Assembly: GCF_029051645.1 (NCBI RefSeq)
Contig: NZ_JAACFS010000016.1
Coordinates: forward strand, 91,421 to 155,420
DNA length: 64,000 nt
Reading direction: 5' to 3'
DNA from: Bradyrhizobium sp. CSA112
Lineage (GTDB): Bacteria; Pseudomonadota; Alphaproteobacteria; Rhizobiales; Xanthobacteraceae
Position 1 is the first letter of the stretch, and each line of letters begins with the position of its first letter. Positions 18,113 to 26,614 of the stretch are shown piece after piece. Under the pieces are notes generated by a model that saw only the letters and a program-made list of their open reading frames with translations, did no database searches and was not told the DNA's origin. The translations under genes were made by a program, and so were the position numbers.

Positions 18113-20079
18113 GCGGCTCTCCCCAAAGGTTCCGCCGCACCAATTGTTTCCACGTCGCGGATCCTGACCCGTGCCGCGATCACGCCCTTGCGGCCGTCCT
18201 CAAAAGTGACCTCGGTGGAAATGTCGGCTTCAAGCGAACCGTCGTAGAGCGCCGTAACAAGCGGCGCATATCGCTCGGCGATGAAACCGCGGCGAACTTT
18301 CTGCGTGCGGGTCAATTCGCCATCGTCTGCGTCGAGTTCCTTATGCAGAATGAGAAAGCGGCGGATCTGCGCACCCGCCAGCACCCTTCCCTCCGCGAGA
18401 GAGCGGTTCACCTCGGCAACATCTTTCGCCACCATGTCATAGACCAGTGGATGCCCCGCCAGCTCCTGATAGGAACCGTACGCGATGTTGTTGCGTTCGG
18501 CCCAGTTCGCCACAGCGACCGGGTCGATATTAAGAAAGGCGCAAACGAAATCCCTGGAGTCGCCGTAAACGACCGCCTCCTTGATGTTGGGAAAGAACTT
18601 CAACTTGTTCTCGAGATACTTCGGCGCAAACATCGTGCCGTCGGCCAGCCGACCGACATCCTTCGCGCGATCGATGATCTTCAGGTGCCCGGTCTTCTCG
18701 TCGAAGAAACCGGCATCGCCCGTCTTGACGTAGCCGTCGGACGTCATGGCCTCCGCAGACTTCGCCTGATCCTTGAAGTATCCGACGAACATGCCCGGTG
18801 AGCGGAACTGCACCTCGCCCGTTTCCGCAATGCGGATGTCAACGTTCGGCGCAGCCGGGCCGACTGTATCGGAGTAGATCTCACCGTCCGGCTGGCAGGT
18901 AACGTAAAGGAACGCTTCGGTCTGACCGTACAGTTGCTTCAGGTTTAATCCGATCGAGCGGTAGAACGCGAATAGATCCGGACCGATGGCCTCACCTGCG
19001 GTATAGGCGACGCGCACGCGAGACAGGCCCAGAACGTTCTTGAGGGGCTCGTAGACTATCAAGCGTCCGAGCGCATAGAGCAGCCGGCCAGACAGCGGCA
19101 CCGGCTTTCCGGTCAAAATCGGCTCGCCATACCGCCGCGCAATGCCAAGGAAGTAGTTGAACATGCGCCGCTTGAGGGCTGCAGCATCCTCCATGCGGAT
19201 CATCACCCGCGTCAGCATGGCCTCGAATCCACGCGGCGGGGCGAAATAGAAGGTTGGTCCGATCTCGCGCCGATCCTGTTCGATCGTCTCACTGCTCTCG
19301 GGACACGCCAGGCAGAATCCAGCGACAATGCCCTGTGCATAATTGAGGTAATGATCACCAACCCAGGCGAGCGGCAGGTAGGCGAGCGCCACGTCCTTGT
19401 CGGTCAGGCTGTCGAACCTGACGGTGTCAGTTGCAGCGTCGATGCAGCCTCGCGCCGACAGCATGACGCCCTTCGACGCGCCGGTCGTTCCCGAGGTGTA
19501 GAGGATGATCGAGATGTCAGAACCTTCACCCTGCCGGATGAACTCATCGATCTGCCTGCCGAGCGCCGCGCTTGCCGTCAGCGCGGCGCGGCCGTCTTCA
19601 ATGACATCGCGGATTGCGATCAATCGGTCGTGGTCGTAGTCATCGAGGCCACGCGTCTCGTCATGGACGACCTTGCGGAGATGCGGCACCCGGTCGGATA
19701 CAGAAAAGACCTTGTCGACCTGCTCCTGATCTTGCGCCGCAACAAACCTCACGTCAGCGTGAGCGAGGACATAAGCAAGCTCGTCAGCCACTGCATCCGA
19801 ATAGACCGGAACCGGAATCGCGCGCAGCACTTGCGCTGCCATCACCGTCCAATAGAGCTTCGGCCGGTTGGAACCAACGATGGCGATCGTGTCTCCCGGC
19901 TGCAGTCCAAGTCGATGCAAGCCCGCAGCGTAAGCGCGCACGATCTCTGCGACCTGGGCCCAGGTCCACGTCTGCCAGATGCCGAGATCCTTGTGCCGAA
20001 ACGCAGGGCGACTGCTAAACTGCGCGGCATTTCGCGCCAGCAGCTTGGGGAACGTGTCAAACGATCCGCCAACGGCCAT
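18109..20079 (-). CDS. AMP-forming long-chain acyl-CoA synthetase
   Basis: 656 residues of the ANL superfamily, FadD15/ACSL-like. The AMP-binding motif YTSGTTGASKGVM is near residue 195, the Y-G-Q-T-E-A motif near 400, and V-K-T-G-D-A-G-F follows. It activates a carboxylic acid to its CoA thioester using ATP. As the first gene of the HAAT transport operon it probably acts on the imported acid, trapping it in the cell. Such operons are common in Bradyrhizobium and relatives. No degradation genes are attached here, so the substrate cannot be named. Confidence 0.92.
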   Translation of the reverse strand: MAVGGSFDTFPKLLARNAAQFSSRPAFRHKDLGIWQTWTWAQVAEIVRAYAAGLHRLGLQPGDTIAIVGSNRPKLYWTVMAAQVLRAIPVPVYSDAVADELAYVLAHADVRFVAAQDQEQVDKVFSVSDRVPHLRKVVHDETRGLDDYDHDRLIAIRDVIEDGRAALTASAALGRQIDEFIRQGEGSDISIILYTSGTTGASKGVMLSARGCIDAATDTVRFDSLTDKDVALAYLPLAWVGDHYLNYAQGIVAGFCLACPESSETIEQDRREIGPTFYFAPPRGFEAMLTRVMIRMEDAAALKRRMFNYFLGIARRYGEPILTGKPVPLSGRLLYALGRLIVYEPLKNVLGLSRVRVAYTAGEAIGPDLFAFYRSIGLNLKQLYGQTEAFLYVTCQPDGEIYSDTVGPAAPNVDIRIAETGEVQFRSPGMFVGYFKDQAKSAEAMTSDGYVKTGDAGFFDEKTGHLKIIDRAKDVGRLADGTMFAPKYLENKLKFFPNIKEAVVYGDSRDFVCAFLNIDPVAVANWAERNNIAYGSYQELAGHPLVYDMVAKDVAEVNRSLAEGRVLAGAQIRRFLILHKELDADDGELTRTQKVRRGFIAERYAPLVTALYDGSLEADISTEVTFEDGRKGVIAARVRIRDVETIGAAEPLGRAA

Positions 20080-20329
20080 GTCGGTCTCTATCTAAAACCG
20101 GCACGTTGGTTCGCGCCTGCTTATTGTGACGCCGCCCCTTCGGGGAAGCAGCCATACGGATTCCGCATGCGTCCCTTACATTACAACGGATCGAAAGTCC
20201 TACAAGTTCCGGCTTGACCAACCCGAACCCGATGTCAGGGCGGCCCGCGTCGCTCGCCGGCTCGCGGGCCTCCTGTTTCCGAACCTTGGACCCCGGCGGT
20301 GCCGTTAGCCGACCATTCGCTGCTGCCGT

Positions 20330-21985
20330 CTACCCGACGATCTGGAACGCGTCAGCCGCACGCAACACCGTGCCGTCCTCCCAGTGGCGTCCGACCAGCA
20401 TCATGCCAACAGGGAGCCCCGCCGACACGCCTGCCGGAACCGAGGCGGCAGGGTGGCCAGTGACGTCGAACGGGCAAGTGTTGGAGATCATTTCGAGTGC
20501 CCGCGCAACATAGTCCTCACGGCTCGCGTCCGGGGCCGGAAGTAGCGTGGCCTTCAAAGGTAACGTCGGCATGAGCAGGAGATCGACGCCTTTGAGTTGC
20601 TCGTCGTAGGCGGCGCGTAGCACACGCGCGAGGTTTTGGGCCTTCGCGTAGTAGCGGCCCTGGTAATTGTCCTGCATGTACTGGCCGAGCAGGACAACGA
20701 GCTTGACGGTCTCCGAAAGGTCGTTGGCGCGCACCCGCCGGCTCCGGCCGTAGAAGTCCAGCAGCGAAGTCGTGTAGTGCCCTTTCCAGTTGGTGCCCAT
20801 GCTGTTGCCCGCGACCATCAGCGCGGTGGCGCCCTCGACGGCGATAGCATTCCAGATATGGATGCCGTCGCGGTGGAGAGGGATCGATACCTCGTTCACG
20901 GTTGCTCCCGCTCGCGTCAACCGCTGTGCCGCCTCGCGCACCATGGCGTCGACATCGGGCTCGGAATTGGGCCAGCCGAACCCTTCCTTAACGATCCCGA
21001 TCCGCAGGCCGCGGGCGTCTCCGGTGAGCTGCTTGGTATAGGCTTCCGTACGCAGCCCCGCCGGTTGGCGCGGGTCGAGGCCGTCGGCCCCGGCGAGCAC
21101 CTCGAGAAGCCGGGCGGCATCGCCGGCGGTACGGGCAATGGGCCCGGTATGATCAAGTGTCAATTCAATCGGGAAGACACCTGTGTAGGGCACAAGCCCG
21201 TGGGTTGGCTTGTGGCCAACCGCTCCGCAGAACGAGCTGGGAATTCGGATCGACCCTCCCTGGTCGCCCCCGATGGCCATGTCGCACTCGCCGGCGACGA
21301 CGAGCGCCGCGCTGCCGCTGGAGGAGCCTCCGGCAGATCGCTTCGGATCGTGCGGATTGAGTACGGGGCCGGTGTCGGAGGTATGGCTACCGCCGGAGAA
21401 GCAAAGATGCTCGCACACGGCCTTGCCGACAATCTCCCCACCGGCATCGAGGATGCGGGTCACAATGGTCGCGTCCACGTCAGGGACGTAGCCCTCCAGC
21501 ACGTTGGAACCGTTCATCATCGGGATGCCGGCGACGCACACATTGTCTTTGATGGCGATTTTCTTGCCCGCAAGAGGCCCCGAGGTTGCGCCTTTGATTG
21601 AGCACCTCCAGTACCAAGCGTTGAGCCGATTGTCCGAGGCACTTGGTCGGAACCCCGCGTCCCGCTGGTACTTCACCGCCAATGTCGGCTCCGCGAACTG
21701 GTCCAAGCGACGGTACGATGCCAGCACGCCGTCCATGAGGTTGCGAAACGACGTCAGATCGTCGCGGCTGAGATCCAAGTTGTAGGATTTAGCGATGCGC
21801 TCCAATTCACGCAGCGGTGGCTTGCGCAGAATCCGCGGCGCCATCGCCGCCGGGGGTGGCGCTTGCATGCCCGCCTCGGCGGCCGCACGAACGGGCGTTG
21901 TCGCCGCGGCGACAACGGTTGCTGCTGCGCCGGTCGCGCCAGCATGAAGGAAGCGACGACGCGAATAGTCTGGCGAGGCTCTCAT
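20330..21985 (-). CDS. Tat-exported amidase (amidase signature family)
   Basis: 551 residues. The N-terminus S-R-R-R-F-L-H-A-G with a hydrophobic alanine-rich stretch is a twin-arginine leader, so the enzyme acts in the periplasm. The amidase-signature core follows: Lys146 (I-K-D-N), the serine run 221-223 in AGGSSSGSAA and Ser245 in DQGGSIRIPSS form the Ser-cisSer-Lys triad. It hydrolyses an amide of unknown structure. AGGGAGG precedes the ATG at 21985. It stands alone on this strand, with 250 bp of featureless DNA between it and the acyl-CoA synthetase operon. Confidence 0.9.
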   Translation of the reverse strand: MRASPDYSRRRFLHAGATGAAATVVAAATTPVRAAAEAGMQAPPPAAMAPRILRKPPLRELERIAKSYNLDLSRDDLTSFRNLMDGVLASYRRLDQFAEPTLAVKYQRDAGFRPSASDNRLNAWYWRCSIKGATSGPLAGKKIAIKDNVCVAGIPMMNGSNVLEGYVPDVDATIVTRILDAGGEIVGKAVCEHLCFSGGSHTSDTGPVLNPHDPKRSAGGSSSGSAALVVAGECDMAIGGDQGGSIRIPSSFCGAVGHKPTHGLVPYTGVFPIELTLDHTGPIARTAGDAARLLEVLAGADGLDPRQPAGLRTEAYTKQLTGDARGLRIGIVKEGFGWPNSEPDVDAMVREAAQRLTRAGATVNEVSIPLHRDGIHIWNAIAVEGATALMVAGNSMGTNWKGHYTTSLLDFYGRSRRVRANDLSETVKLVVLLGQYMQDNYQGRYYAKAQNLARVLRAAYDEQLKGVDLLLMPTLPLKATLLPAPDASREDYVARALEMISNTCPFDVTGHPAASVPAGVSAGLPVGMMLVGRHWEDGTVLRAADAFQIVG

Positions 21986-22006
21986 AGCACATCCTCCCTC
22001 GACCAA

Positions 22007-22451
22007 TGGGCTGACTTCTCAAATCCACCGCTCGCCCTAAAGTGTCGGGGACCGTCCGGTGGTCGGTAGCCGCGACGGTCACCAAGCGGAGGCCGCCGAC
22101 GCTGCGGCCGGCGTGCCAAGCTGCAACATCACAATGAGTCCTTGCATCCGGACAGAGCTGAGGCGCAGCAGCCGCGTGGCGTCGGCACACGTAAGCCCGG
22201 CCGAGCGGATCGTGACGGCAATTAAGGCCTGTACTGGATGCTTCCGGCATCCTCGCGGACTGCGGAACGACGCGCCGTCCAGGAGCAGATTATCGCGCAG
22301 CCACCGGCGATCTTCAAGAGCGCTCGGCAGCCACGTCGCGGAGCACTTCGACCTTCGCGACACACGCACAGTCAAGCCACACGCGCGATGTCTCTTCGTG
22401 GCAAGCTTGAGAACTGCCGGAGACTTGCTTCAAAGCTCAGTCTTCGCGATT
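22007..22451. other. Intergenic stretch without recognisable gene
   Basis: Several short open frames on both strands cross this stretch, but none has a convincing ribosome binding site or a recognisable protein. I see no repeat, RNA or mobile sequence here. Confidence 0.5.
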
Positions 22452-22632
22452 TCACTGCACCCGGTATTTGCTCATGTAGTGTTTGCGCAGGATCTTGCGG
22501 GTCTGCTCAGCAAGGCGCCTGTTAGCGCCAGCCTGCGGCTTGTCGCGGCGCTCCGGCGGCTTCGGCCGATGCGGGTGCTGTTTGGTCGAATGTCGCCTTC
22601 GAGTCAAAGCGGCAGGCCTTTGTTCATGTGAT
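22452..22632 (-). pseudogene. Possible small basic protein, frame-disrupted
   Basis: The frame ending at 22452 yields a very basic C-terminus (K-P-Q-A-G-A-N-R-R-L-A-E-Q-T-R-K-I-L-R-K) that reads like a real small protein. An ATG overlapping the DUF62 stop (ACATGA) lies in another frame and hits TGA after seven codons. One inserted base would join them into a protein of about 58 residues. It could equally be a chance frame; I give it low weight. Confidence 0.25.
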
Positions 22633-23349
22633 CTCGACCGGACTGCCGATGGCAAGACCGAGATCGCGGTCCGCCCGCCCCTGATTGACGGCAATTTCGG
22701 CAAGCCCGTTGGAGTTCTCATACCAGAAAGCCGCGCCTGGCGGCAGATCACTGAAGGTCCTCGCGCGGTCCAGAGCCCGACCCACCGCGGTGAGCCTTGC
22801 GCCGGGCGGCAGCATAGCCGCCCTCAGCCCGGTCATCGCATTGCCGTAGTGATCGACGTAAACGATCTCGCATAGGTCATCCGGCCAGTCTGCCCTGCGA
22901 TCTGCGCCATCGCGACGTGGCCGGCCGGGGGGCGGGTCACCGCGCGCCAGCATGGCTGCCACCGGGGCGAAGAGGTCGCGCCCGTGAAAGCTGGCCGAGA
23001 GATGCTTCGGCTTCCAGTCGATGTTCCAGCTGCGCGTCTCTTGAGCTCTGCGCTGGATCAGCTCAAACAAGCCGTTGCCGGGACCGATATACCAGCGGCC
23101 GTCGGCCTCGAGAAAAATGGCTGGCCGCGTCCCGCCGACGCCGGGATCAACAACGCAGAGAAAGACAGTTCGTACCGGAAACCATGCGGCATAGGCCGCC
23201 AACAGATACGCCGATGCCCTGGGATTGCCGACCGGCGCATCGGCGAAGAGGTCGATAATGGGTATGCCCGGCGCCATCTGGTGCAGCACCGCTTTCATCT
23301 GACCCGTATACGGGCCGTGCAACCCAAAATCCGTGAACAGCGCAATCAT
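22624..23349 (-). CDS. SAM hydrolase / DUF62 (fluorinase-like fold)
   Basis: 241 residues of the SAM hydroxide adenosyltransferase family, which splits S-adenosylmethionine into adenosine and methionine using water. The N-terminal I-A-L-F-T-D-F-G with Asp7 and the V-V-D-P-G-V-G-G motif (about residues 65-72) contact SAM in this family. H-F/Y-G-N near the C-terminal domain (V-D-H-Y-G-N-A-M-T-G) is also diagnostic. The protein is slightly shorter than the usual 260 residues and has an arginine-rich insertion (P-P-G-R-P-R-R-D-G-A-D-R-R) between domains. It is not linked to SAM pathway genes here. Confidence 0.88.
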   Translation of the reverse strand: MIALFTDFGLHGPYTGQMKAVLHQMAPGIPIIDLFADAPVGNPRASAYLLAAYAAWFPVRTVFLCVVDPGVGGTRPAIFLEADGRWYIGPGNGLFELIQRRAQETRSWNIDWKPKHLSASFHGRDLFAPVAAMLARGDPPPGRPRRDGADRRADWPDDLCEIVYVDHYGNAMTGLRAAMLPPGARLTAVGRALDRARTFSDLPPGAAFWYENSNGLAEIAVNQGRADRDLGLAIGSPVEIT

Positions 23350-23510
23350 GGTATCAACCTGCCCAAGTGCGTGTGTCCACTTCGCTCGAAAACGCTATAC
23401 TGACCCATACGAGCCGTGCGACGGACGCGGTCACAGCAGGACGCCAAAACGCCAAATCCCGCTTGCTCTCCGTCAATCGGCTCACCCACTGTGATCGTAG
23501 GCTCGGCGCA

Positions 23511-23717
23511 ATGTCGATCTCGCGTCTGCTCATCATCTTCGGCTTGTCGCTCGTTGCGCTTGGGCTGCTATGGCCAGTGATCAACAAGATCGGCTTGGGC
23601 CGGTTGCCCGGCGACATTGTCATCGAGCGCGACAACTTCCGCGTTTATATCCCGCTCGCAACATCGCTGCTGGTCAGCGCGATCCTTTCCCTGATCCTTT
23701 GGCTCGCTAACCGTTAG
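23511..23717 (+). CDS. DUF2905 small membrane protein
   Basis: 68 residues with two hydrophobic helices flanking the conserved G-R-L-P-G-D-I-V-I-E-R segment, the mark of DUF2905. The first helix starts at the ATG at 23511; the frame extends upstream to 23367 but that part is not like the family. The function is unknown. Its last 11 bases overlap the end of the convergent gene at 23707-24039. Confidence 0.85.
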   Translation: MSISRLLIIFGLSLVALGLLWPVINKIGLGRLPGDIVIERDNFRVYIPLATSLLVSAILSLILWLANR

Positions 23718-24039
23718 CCGTCGGCGCCTTTCGCTCCGGGTGGACGGCGCTCGGGAGCGTTCGCGGCCGGCCTGCCGGCAGCATCATCGTCTGCGCCGTG
23801 AGCAGCCACGGCATCCACATCAATCGTGTGGCCTGCGCCCAAAACGTGAAAGGGTTAGCTGCTTCGAACAAGGACCCGATCGCTTCGAAGGACGGTGTTG
23901 CCCTCAGGTTGATCGACATCTGCTCCCAATCACCATTCGGCGATTGCCGGTGAATAATGTCGATGTCGAGGCCGGGCAAACGAGCGCTTGCTCTCGTGGC
24001 ATCGATATCGCTGTCTCGACTGTAGGTCTGCTCAGGCAT
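23707..24039 (-). CDS. Conserved hypothetical protein
   Basis: 110 residues from the ATG at 24039. The middle (E-A-I-G-S-L-F-E-A-A-N-P-F) and a following amphipathic/hydrophobic stretch (L-M-W-M-P-W-L-L-T-A-Q-T-M-M-L-P) look like a membrane-associated helix. I do not recognise a named family. No operon partner; it converges on the DUF2905 gene. Confidence 0.6.
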   Translation of the reverse strand: MPEQTYSRDSDIDATRASARLPGLDIDIIHRQSPNGDWEQMSINLRATPSFEAIGSLFEAANPFTFWAQATRLMWMPWLLTAQTMMLPAGRPRTLPSAVHPERKAPTANG

Positions 24040-24354
24040 CGGCCTTACCATCTCGTACACCGATTCATGCCGCGGCGCACCTACCTGCCGCGATCGGCTT
24101 GCTGATTATCGCTCATCATTCCCGGCAATGAAAGCTCGGAAAGTTGCTGCCACGACCATGGCCGGCCCCTTGCGGAAGGACAGAAAGTTGGCCGGGATTC
24201 GATATGACCAGCCTGCACCCTACCCTTGGATATCCGGGTGGCGCCGAAACACCATCCCACGCCGCTCCAGCTTACGTGGCAGCCGCGCCACCCCCGACCA
24301 GAGATCTAGGTTGCGATTACTGCAGGAATCAACGACCGTCGTTTAATTCCGACA

Positions 24355-26433
24355 ATGATGGACCCCAAGGTGCAGACGGCCACCGGCTACCTCGAAACTC
24401 TCAATCCCGAGCAGCGGCGTGCGGTCGAGCATGGGGCCGCGGGGGAATTGGCAGCGCCACCGCTGCTGGTGATCGCTGGAGCAGGGTCCGGAAAGACCAA
24501 CACCCTCGCCCATCGGGTCGCCCATCTAATCGTTCAGGGCGCCGACCCGCGCCGGATACTGTTGATGACGTTCTCACGGCGGGCCGCCTCCGAGATGACC
24601 AAGCGGGTCGAACGCATCGCGCGCAAGGTGATGGGCTGCAACGCGGGGGTCATGACGGACGCGCTCACCTGGGCTGGAACCTACCACGGCATCGGCGCCC
24701 GGCTGCTGCGTGAGTACGCCGAACAGATTGGCCTGGATCCCGCTTTTACGATTCACGATCGCGAAGACTCCGCGGACCTCATGAACTTGGTCAGGCATGA
24801 GAAGGGCTTCTCGAAGACCGAAAGCCGCTTCCCGACAAAAGGTACCTGCCTTTCCATCTATTCGCGCTGCGTCAACGCCGAGATGCCGATCGAGCAGATC
24901 ATCGGCACGTCGTATCCATGGTGCGGAGGATGGGCCGCGGAGCTGAAGGAACTGTTTGCGGCCTACGTCGAAGCCAAGCAGAAGCAGAACGTGCTCGATT
25001 ACGACGATCTCCTCCTCTATTGGGCGCAGATGGTCGGCGACGCCAACCTGGCCGACGACATTGGCGGTCGCTTCGACCACGTCCTCGTCGACGAGTATCA
25101 GGATACGAACCGCCTCCAGTCCTCGATTCTGCTGGCCCTCAAGCCCGGCGGCCGAGGCCTGACGGTGGTCGGCGACGACGCCCAATCGATCTATTCATTC
25201 CGCGCCGCGACCGTGCGCAACATCCTCGACTTTCCCGACCAATTCTCGCCGCCTGCGAGCATCATCACGCTCGACCGCAACTATCGATCGACGCAAACGA
25301 TACTCGCCGCCGCCAACGGCGTTATCGGTCTCGCCAAGGAGCGTTTCACCAAGAACCTCTGGACCGAGCGCGCCTCTGCAGCGAAGCCGCAACTTGTTAC
25401 CGTCCGCGACGAGGCCGACCAGGCACGTTTTATCGTCGAGCGCATTTTGGAGAACCGCGAGTCCGGCACGCTCCTCAAAGAGCAGGCCGTTCTGTTCCGG
25501 ACGTCAAGCCACAGCGGTCCGCTTGAAATCGAACTCACGCGTCGGAACATCCCGTTCGTGAAGTTCGGCGGACTGAAGTTTCTTGACGCCGCCCACATCA
25601 AGGACATGCTGGCATTGCTGCGGTTCGTCGAAAATCCGCGCGATCGTGTCGCGGGATTCCGTCTGCTGCATCTGCTGCCTGGCATCGGCTCGGCAACCGC
25701 GCAGCGCGTGCTCGACCGTATGGCGGAGGCCGCCGACCCGATCGTCGCGCTCGCGGGCATCCCGGCACCACCGCGTGCTGGCAACGATTGGAAGAGCTTC
25801 GTCGAGACCTTAGGCAATCTCCGATATTCGGAATGGCCCGTCGATCTGGAGCGTGCGCGCCTCTGGTACGAACCGCATCTCGATCGCATCCACGAGGACG
25901 CCGAAACGCGGCGGGCTGACTTGCTCCAGCTCGAGCAGATCGCCTCCGGATATCCTTCGCGCGAACGCTTCCTGACCGAGCTCACCCTGGATCCGCCCGA
26001 CGCGACCAGCGACCAGGCCGGCGTGCCGCTGCTCGACGAGGACTACCTCATTCTATCCACGATCCACTCCGCTAAGGGCCAGGAGTGGAAGTCCGTCTAT
26101 CTGCTCAACGTGGTCGATGGCTGCATGCCTTCCGACCTCGGTGCCGGCACCTCGGCCGAGATTGAGGAGGAACGCCGACTGCTCTATGTCGCGATGACCC
26201 GTGCAAAGGACGACCTCCATCTCGTCGTGCCGCAGCGATTCTTTGTGCACGGCCAGCACGCGCAGGGCGATCGCCACCTGTATGCCTCGAGGACGCGGTT
26301 CATTCCCGAAAAGCTCCTCGGTCTGTTCGAGCGGATGGCCTGGCCGCTTGCGCCGGCCGGTACTGCGGCACGCACCGCTGGTCAGGGACCAAAGCTGGAT
26401 ATTGGCGCCCGCATGCGCGGTATGTGGCGATAG
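24355..26433 (+). CDS. UvrD/Rep-type superfamily 1 DNA helicase
   Basis: 692 residues with all SF1A motifs: Q-motif L-N-P-E-Q-R-R-A-V near residue 16, Walker A AGAGSGKT (41-48), motif II VDEYQDT, motif III GDDAQSIYSFRAA, motif IV L-D-R-N-Y-R-S-T, motif V TIHSAKGQEW and motif VI VAMTRAKDD. It should unwind DNA 3' to 5' in repair or replication restart. The C-terminal tail is short, without the usual UvrD/PcrA Tudor-like end. It is monocistronic; the 295 bp upstream show nothing but short chance frames. Confidence 0.92.
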   Translation: MMDPKVQTATGYLETLNPEQRRAVEHGAAGELAAPPLLVIAGAGSGKTNTLAHRVAHLIVQGADPRRILLMTFSRRAASEMTKRVERIARKVMGCNAGVMTDALTWAGTYHGIGARLLREYAEQIGLDPAFTIHDREDSADLMNLVRHEKGFSKTESRFPTKGTCLSIYSRCVNAEMPIEQIIGTSYPWCGGWAAELKELFAAYVEAKQKQNVLDYDDLLLYWAQMVGDANLADDIGGRFDHVLVDEYQDTNRLQSSILLALKPGGRGLTVVGDDAQSIYSFRAATVRNILDFPDQFSPPASIITLDRNYRSTQTILAAANGVIGLAKERFTKNLWTERASAAKPQLVTVRDEADQARFIVERILENRESGTLLKEQAVLFRTSSHSGPLEIELTRRNIPFVKFGGLKFLDAAHIKDMLALLRFVENPRDRVAGFRLLHLLPGIGSATAQRVLDRMAEAADPIVALAGIPAPPRAGNDWKSFVETLGNLRYSEWPVDLERARLWYEPHLDRIHEDAETRRADLLQLEQIASGYPSRERFLTELTLDPPDATSDQAGVPLLDEDYLILSTIHSAKGQEWKSVYLLNVVDGCMPSDLGAGTSAEIEEERRLLYVAMTRAKDDLHLVVPQRFFVHGQHAQGDRHLYASRTRFIPEKLLGLFERMAWPLAPAGTAARTAGQGPKLDIGARMRGMWR

Positions 26434-26614
26434 GCGAGATACGGTCGCCTCGCAGTTTGCCTTATATTTGGAAGGTCACCTCTTGGCATTACCTGACATG
26501 GCCAGTTTGCCGAACTGCTGATCGCTGTTGAACGTGACGACGCCGATCGACTGCAATGCCGGAATTCAAACGCGAACCGCCCGAAGACGGTTCGCCAGCG
26601 CTCAGCGCGTAACG

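Noticed and set aside
22059..22631. 190-codon plus-strand frame opposite the amidase/SAM hydrolase gap
   Set aside because: The product has no recognisable pattern and no ribosome binding site, and it ends opposite the SAM hydrolase gene.
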